The notes under the pieces are model-generated. The model was not told where the DNA came from and searched no databases. It worked only from the letters and a program-made list of their open reading frames with translations. From Aidingimonas halophila (GTDB lineage Bacteria; Pseudomonadota; Gammaproteobacteria; Pseudomonadales; Halomonadaceae), in NCBI RefSeq assembly GCF_900106955.1, contig NZ_FNNI01000002.1, positions 62,001 to 126,000 on the forward strand: DNA of 64,000 nt, in the 5' to 3' direction. The position numbers and the translations under genes are program-made. This document shows, one piece after another, positions 60,450-64,000 of the stretch. Positions within the stretch are counted from its first letter, which is position 1. Each line of letters starts with the position of its first letter.

Positions 60450-63314
60450 TCAATCGGCCACAGCCGTTGCCTCGGCCTTGTCCACTCGACAAGCCGCATA
60501 CTTGAATTCCGGAATCTTGCCATAAGGGTCCAGTGCCGGATTGGTCAGCAGGTTGACGGCCGCTTCGGCATAACAGAACGGCACGAACACCATGCCTTCG
60601 GGCATGCCGGTATCGACACGGGTCTTCAGTGTGATATTGCCGCGACGCGTCGTGATGCTGATGGGGTCGCCCGGCTGCATATCCAGGCGTCGTAACTCAC
60701 CGGGCGCCAGGCTGGCGACCGCCTCCGGTTCCAGGTCGTCCAGCACGCGAGCGCGCCGTGTCATGGACCCGGTATGCCAATGCTCCAACTGACGACCGGT
60801 TGTCAGCACGGTGGGATACTCGGCATCGATGGGTTCATCAGGCGGCAATGGCAATGTCGGGCTGAATTTGGCCCGCCCCGTCGTGGTGGGGAATGTCTCT
60901 GAAAAGACGACATCTTCTCCCGGGCCGTCGTCGGAGAGGCAGGGATAGGTGACCGACCCCTCACGTTCGAGACGCTCCCAGGTGATGTGGTCCAGAGACG
61001 GCATGCCACGCTTCATCTCGGCGAATACGTCACGGGGATGCGAGTAGTCCCAGGGTAGGCCGAAGCGCTTGGCGATCTCCTGGATGATCCACCAGTCGGG
61101 CTTGGCCTGCCCCGGCAATGGCATCGCCTGACGGCCCAGCTGGACCTGACGGTTGGTATTGGTCACCGTCCCGTCCTTCTCGGGCCAGGCGGATGCCGGC
61201 AACACGATATCGGCAAACTGGGCGGTTTCGGTCACGAACAGATCCTGTACAACCAGATGCTCCAATGTCCCCAGTGCTGCGCGAGCATGATCAAGGTCGG
61301 GGTCGGACATGGCAGGGTTCTCCCCCTGGATATACATGCCCTTGATGGTGCCGTCACGAACCGCTTCCATGATTTCCACGACCGTCAGTCCCGGCTTGTC
61401 GTCCAGCGGCGTATTCCAGAGCTCTTCGAAAGCGGAACGTACCTGGGCATCGGATACCGGCTGATAGTCCGGCATGACCATGGGAATGAGACCGGCATCG
61501 GAGGCCCCTTGCACGTTGTTCTGGCCGCGCAGCGGGTGCAGGCCGGTGCCGGGGCGGCCGGTATGGCCGCAGGCCAGCGCCAGCGAGATCAGGCAGCGGG
61601 CATTGTCGGTGCCGTGCGTATGCTGTGAAATGCCCATGCCCCAGAAGATCATGGCGTTGTCTGCCGTGGCATAGAGCCGCGCCACCTCACGAATGGCATC
61701 GGCACTGACACCACAACTATCGGCCATGATTTCCGGAGTCATGTCCCATACGTGGGCCTTGAGTGCTTCGAAGCCTTCGGTATGCGCGTCGATATACGCC
61801 TGGTCATAAAGCTCTTCGGTGACAATCACGTTCAGCATTGCATTGAATAGCGATACGTCGCTGCCCGGGGTGAAACGCAAGGTGCGATACGCATGCGCCC
61901 CCATCGCCTGCCCTCGGGGATCGAGGACGATCAGCTTGGTCCCCTGCTTCGCCGCCTGCTTGAAGAAGGTCGCCGCCACCGGGTGGTTGATGGCGGGGTT
62001 ACAGCCCGTCAGGATCACGACATCCGCTTGTTGCGCCTGCATGAATGATGCTGTCACGGCGCCTGACCCGATGCATTCCATGAGAGCTGCCACGGAGCTG
62101 GCGTGACATAGCCGCGTGCAGTGATCGACATGATTGGAGCCGAAGCCGGTGCGCACCAGCTTCTGGAACAACCAGGCCTCTTCATTGGAACACTTGGCGC
62201 TGCCGAATCCAGCCAAGGCATTGGGACCATGAGCGTTCTTGAGCGATACCAACCCTTGTGCCGCCCGGTCCAGGGCCTCCTCCCAGGTCGCTTCACGGAA
62301 ATGACTCCATGGCTGGGCAGGATCGAAGTCGGGATCGACCCCCTTGGGGGCGCCTTCACGCCGGATCAGTGGCACCGTCAGGCGCGATGAATGGCGAGGA
62401 TAATCGAAACCGAACCGGCCCTTGACACACAGCCGGTTGTGGTTGGAGGGGCCATCACGCCCCTCGACGAACAGAATCTCGTCGTCCTTGATGTGATACC
62501 GCAACTGACAGCCGACGCCACAATACGGACACACGGAGTCTACGGTGCTATCCGCCGACCTGGAGTCGCCACGACCCTCGGCATCGATCAGCGTTGCCGG
62601 CATCAGCGCACCGGTGGGACAAGCCTGGACGCACTCACCGCAGGCGACACAAGTGCTCTCGCCCATCGGATCGTCAAAGTCGAAGACAATCTTGGATGCC
62701 CCGCCACGATTGGCAAGTCCAATGACGTCGTTGACCTGTACCTCACGGCAGGCGCGCACGCAAAGATTGCATTCGATGCAGGCATCGAGATTGACGTTCA
62801 TCGCCGAATGGGTCGCATCATGCATCAGTGACCCTTCGCGCTCGGCGACATGATGCACCGTCGGCTCGGAGCGCACCGATTGAGGCGGGAGCCACTCACG
62901 CACGGCCGAGGCATCGATGGCCAGCTTGTCGGCCATGTCCCAGAAGTGGCTGGAGCGGTCGGGACTCTCTTCGCGCTCGGGCTGATCGGCGATCAGCAGC
63001 TCCATCACCCCTTCCCGCGAGACGCGAGCCCGGTCGGATGTGGCACTCTTGACGACCATTCCGGGCTTCGCCTGGCGTAGACAGCTGGCAGCCAGGGCCC
63101 GCTCGCCCTCGATCTCGACCATGCAGACACGACAGTTGCCATCGGGACGGTAGCCCGGCGCATCCTTGAAACACAGGTGGGGAATGGTTTCACCGGCCCG
63201 CTTGGCAACCTGCCATAACGTCTCGCCGGGATACCCACTGACGTCAACGCCATCCAGCGTCAGCGTGAAAGACTCGGCTCGGGAATCCGCCGTCGGAGCG
63301 AGTGATGTATTCAT
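60450..63314 (-). CDS. fdsA: NAD-dependent formate dehydrogenase, molybdenum alpha subunit
   Basis: A 954-residue molybdoenzyme oxidising formate to CO2. N-terminus: 2Fe-2S domain (YPGETLWQVAKRAGETIPHL, then GNCRVCMVEIEG) and two 4Fe-4S motifs (CIECNLCVRACREVQ, CVACGECVQACPTG). The catalytic part begins VCPYCGVGCQLRYHIKDDE. The active-site ligand is Cys in DHCTRLCHASSVAALM, not selenocysteine, which suits the oxygen-tolerant NAD-linked type. GAGGAG precedes ATG 63314. fdsB lies directly upstream in the same operon (18 bases). Confidence 0.93.
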   Translation of the reverse strand: MNTSLAPTADSRAESFTLTLDGVDVSGYPGETLWQVAKRAGETIPHLCFKDAPGYRPDGNCRVCMVEIEGERALAASCLRQAKPGMVVKSATSDRARVSREGVMELLIADQPEREESPDRSSHFWDMADKLAIDASAVREWLPPQSVRSEPTVHHVAEREGSLMHDATHSAMNVNLDACIECNLCVRACREVQVNDVIGLANRGGASKIVFDFDDPMGESTCVACGECVQACPTGALMPATLIDAEGRGDSRSADSTVDSVCPYCGVGCQLRYHIKDDEILFVEGRDGPSNHNRLCVKGRFGFDYPRHSSRLTVPLIRREGAPKGVDPDFDPAQPWSHFREATWEEALDRAAQGLVSLKNAHGPNALAGFGSAKCSNEEAWLFQKLVRTGFGSNHVDHCTRLCHASSVAALMECIGSGAVTASFMQAQQADVVILTGCNPAINHPVAATFFKQAAKQGTKLIVLDPRGQAMGAHAYRTLRFTPGSDVSLFNAMLNVIVTEELYDQAYIDAHTEGFEALKAHVWDMTPEIMADSCGVSADAIREVARLYATADNAMIFWGMGISQHTHGTDNARCLISLALACGHTGRPGTGLHPLRGQNNVQGASDAGLIPMVMPDYQPVSDAQVRSAFEELWNTPLDDKPGLTVVEIMEAVRDGTIKGMYIQGENPAMSDPDLDHARAALGTLEHLVVQDLFVTETAQFADIVLPASAWPEKDGTVTNTNRQVQLGRQAMPLPGQAKPDWWIIQEIAKRFGLPWDYSHPRDVFAEMKRGMPSLDHITWERLEREGSVTYPCLSDDGPGEDVVFSETFPTTTGRAKFSPTLPLPPDEPIDAEYPTVLTTGRQLEHWHTGSMTRRARVLDDLEPEAVASLAPGELRRLDMQPGDPISITTRRGNITLKTRVDTGMPEGMVFVPFCYAEAAVNLLTNPALDPYGKIPEFKYAACRVDKAEATAVAD

Positions 63315-63332
63315 GATCGGTCTCCTCGACTC

Positions 63333-64000
63333 TTATCCCTTGACGATGACGTTCTGGGCAGCCAATGGCTCGCGGAAGTCCTTGAGCAGACCCAGTATCG
63401 AATTGGGGGCCGCTTGCCCCAGCCCACAGATCGATGCATCTATCATCACCTGTGAGAGTCGCATCAATTCCTCAACATTCCATTCATCCCGCTCGAGCAG
63501 TGTCAGCATCTTTTCGGTGCCGACCCGACACGGGGTACATTGCCCACAGGACTCATCGGCAAAGAACGCCAGCAAGTTGGTCGCGACACGCCTGAGATCA
63601 TCGTGATCGGACACCACGATGATCGCCGCCGAACCAATGAAACATCCCTCTTCCTGCAGGGTGTCGAAGTCCAGCGGAATATCTGCCTTGGAGGCCGGCA
63701 GCATGCCGCCGGACGCGCCACCGGGCAGATAGCCCGCCAGCTCATGTCCATCCTGCATACCACCGCAATACTCATCGATCAGTTCACCTAGCGTGATGCC
63801 GGCCGGCGCCAGATGAACGCCGGGCCGTTTGACCCGTCCCGAGACGGAAAAGCTGCGCAGACCGCTTCGTCCATGTCGGCCATGACCGGCAAACCAGTCG
63901 GCACCTCGCTGCCAGATCAATGGTATCCAATAGACGGTTTCAACGTTGTTGACCAGCGTCGGACGATCGAACAAGCCACGCTGAGCCACGAATGGAGGGC
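63333..64000 (-). CDS. fdsB: NAD-dependent formate dehydrogenase beta subunit, 5' end cut by window edge
   Basis: The C-terminal ~222 residues of the NuoF-like diaphorase subunit that passes electrons to NAD+. Seen: GLFDRPTLVNNVETVYWIPL, GYLPGGASGGMLPASKADIP, and the 4Fe-4S ligands in FADESCGQCTPCRVGTEKM plus MIDASICGLGQAAPNS. The frame stays open to the right edge, so the flavin/NAD-binding N-terminal half and probably fdsG lie outside. Confidence 0.92.
   Translation of the reverse strand, partial: PPFVAQRGLFDRPTLVNNVETVYWIPLIWQRGADWFAGHGRHGRSGLRSFSVSGRVKRPGVHLAPAGITLGELIDEYCGGMQDGHELAGYLPGGASGGMLPASKADIPLDFDTLQEEGCFIGSAAIIVVSDHDDLRRVATNLLAFFADESCGQCTPCRVGTEKMLTLLERDEWNVEELMRLSQVMIDASICGLGQAAPNSILGLLKDFREPLAAQNVIVKG

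Noticed and set aside
60450-63314. Selenocysteine formate dehydrogenase
   Set aside because: The active-site position is an ordinary cysteine codon (RLCHAS) and no in-frame TGA occurs.

Overview
The window is a GC-rich chromosomal segment of a Gram-negative gammaproteobacterium. Gene content fits a halophilic Halomonas-type organism (family Halomonadaceae): many acidic proteins, glycine-betaine catabolism, class Ib ribonucleotide reductase and several TonB receptors. That placement is inference; no rRNA or species marker is present. Both edges cut genes: a DNA methyltransferase on the left and the formate dehydrogenase beta subunit on the right.

Layout. (1) 1-5346, minus strand: a probable DNA-defence operon of a degenerate-PLD/SNF2 helicase, a DUF4391 protein, an unknown 110-residue protein and a type III-like Mod methyltransferase. 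It lies downstream of the 3' end of a tRNA-Ile2(CAT) gene at 5787-5862. (2) 5945-8364: a YceI-like periplasmic protein and an ABC exporter. (3) 8497-12385: nrdHIEF, preceded by a tandem pair of NrdR-type boxes. (4) 12541-33928: a UbiM-like hydroxylase, two TonB receptors (one close to IutA), then an achromobactin-type siderophore locus. One arm is MFS exporter, cbrABC-like importer and an RraA-family protein. The opposing arm is acsD-acsE-acsC-acsB-acsA. A third unit holds the cbrD-like ATPase and a sucrase/ferredoxin-like protein. (5) 34023-43380: a deleted remnant of a cyclic-peptide ABC exporter, an AraC regulator, a FhuA/FoxA-type receptor, FhuF, a manganese-type SOD and FhuCDB. (6) 43429-45150: a DUF1007/NicO nickel-cobalt transport pair. 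(7) 45206-51402: soxBDAG-purU. (8) 51645-56390: an AEC permease, an aldose-sugar dehydrogenase and divergent gbcB/gbcA. (9) 56555-64000: a sigma54 two-component pair, an extremely acidic exported protein, and a NAD-type formate dehydrogenase with a small companion protein.

How the parts work together. Region 8.5-43.4 kb reads as one iron-starvation block. It joins siderophore synthesis and export, outer- and inner-membrane uptake, two candidate ferric reductases, and iron-sparing enzymes (NrdEF, Mn-type SOD). At least nine Fur-box-like sites lie at its promoters. Region 45.2-64.0 kb is a one-carbon catabolic block. GbcAB demethylates betaine, SoxBDAG oxidises sarcosine, PurU releases formate from 10-formyl-THF, and formate dehydrogenase oxidises formate to CO2. 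The dimethylglycine step is not in the window.

The least explained parts are the helicase/DUF4391/Mod operon with a sharp base-composition break inside it, the RraA-like protein in the siderophore locus that lacks the family arginine, the absence of the diaminobutyrate-forming acsF gene, and the basic-residue-free exported protein. Family names rest on reading the protein sequences; no database search was run.
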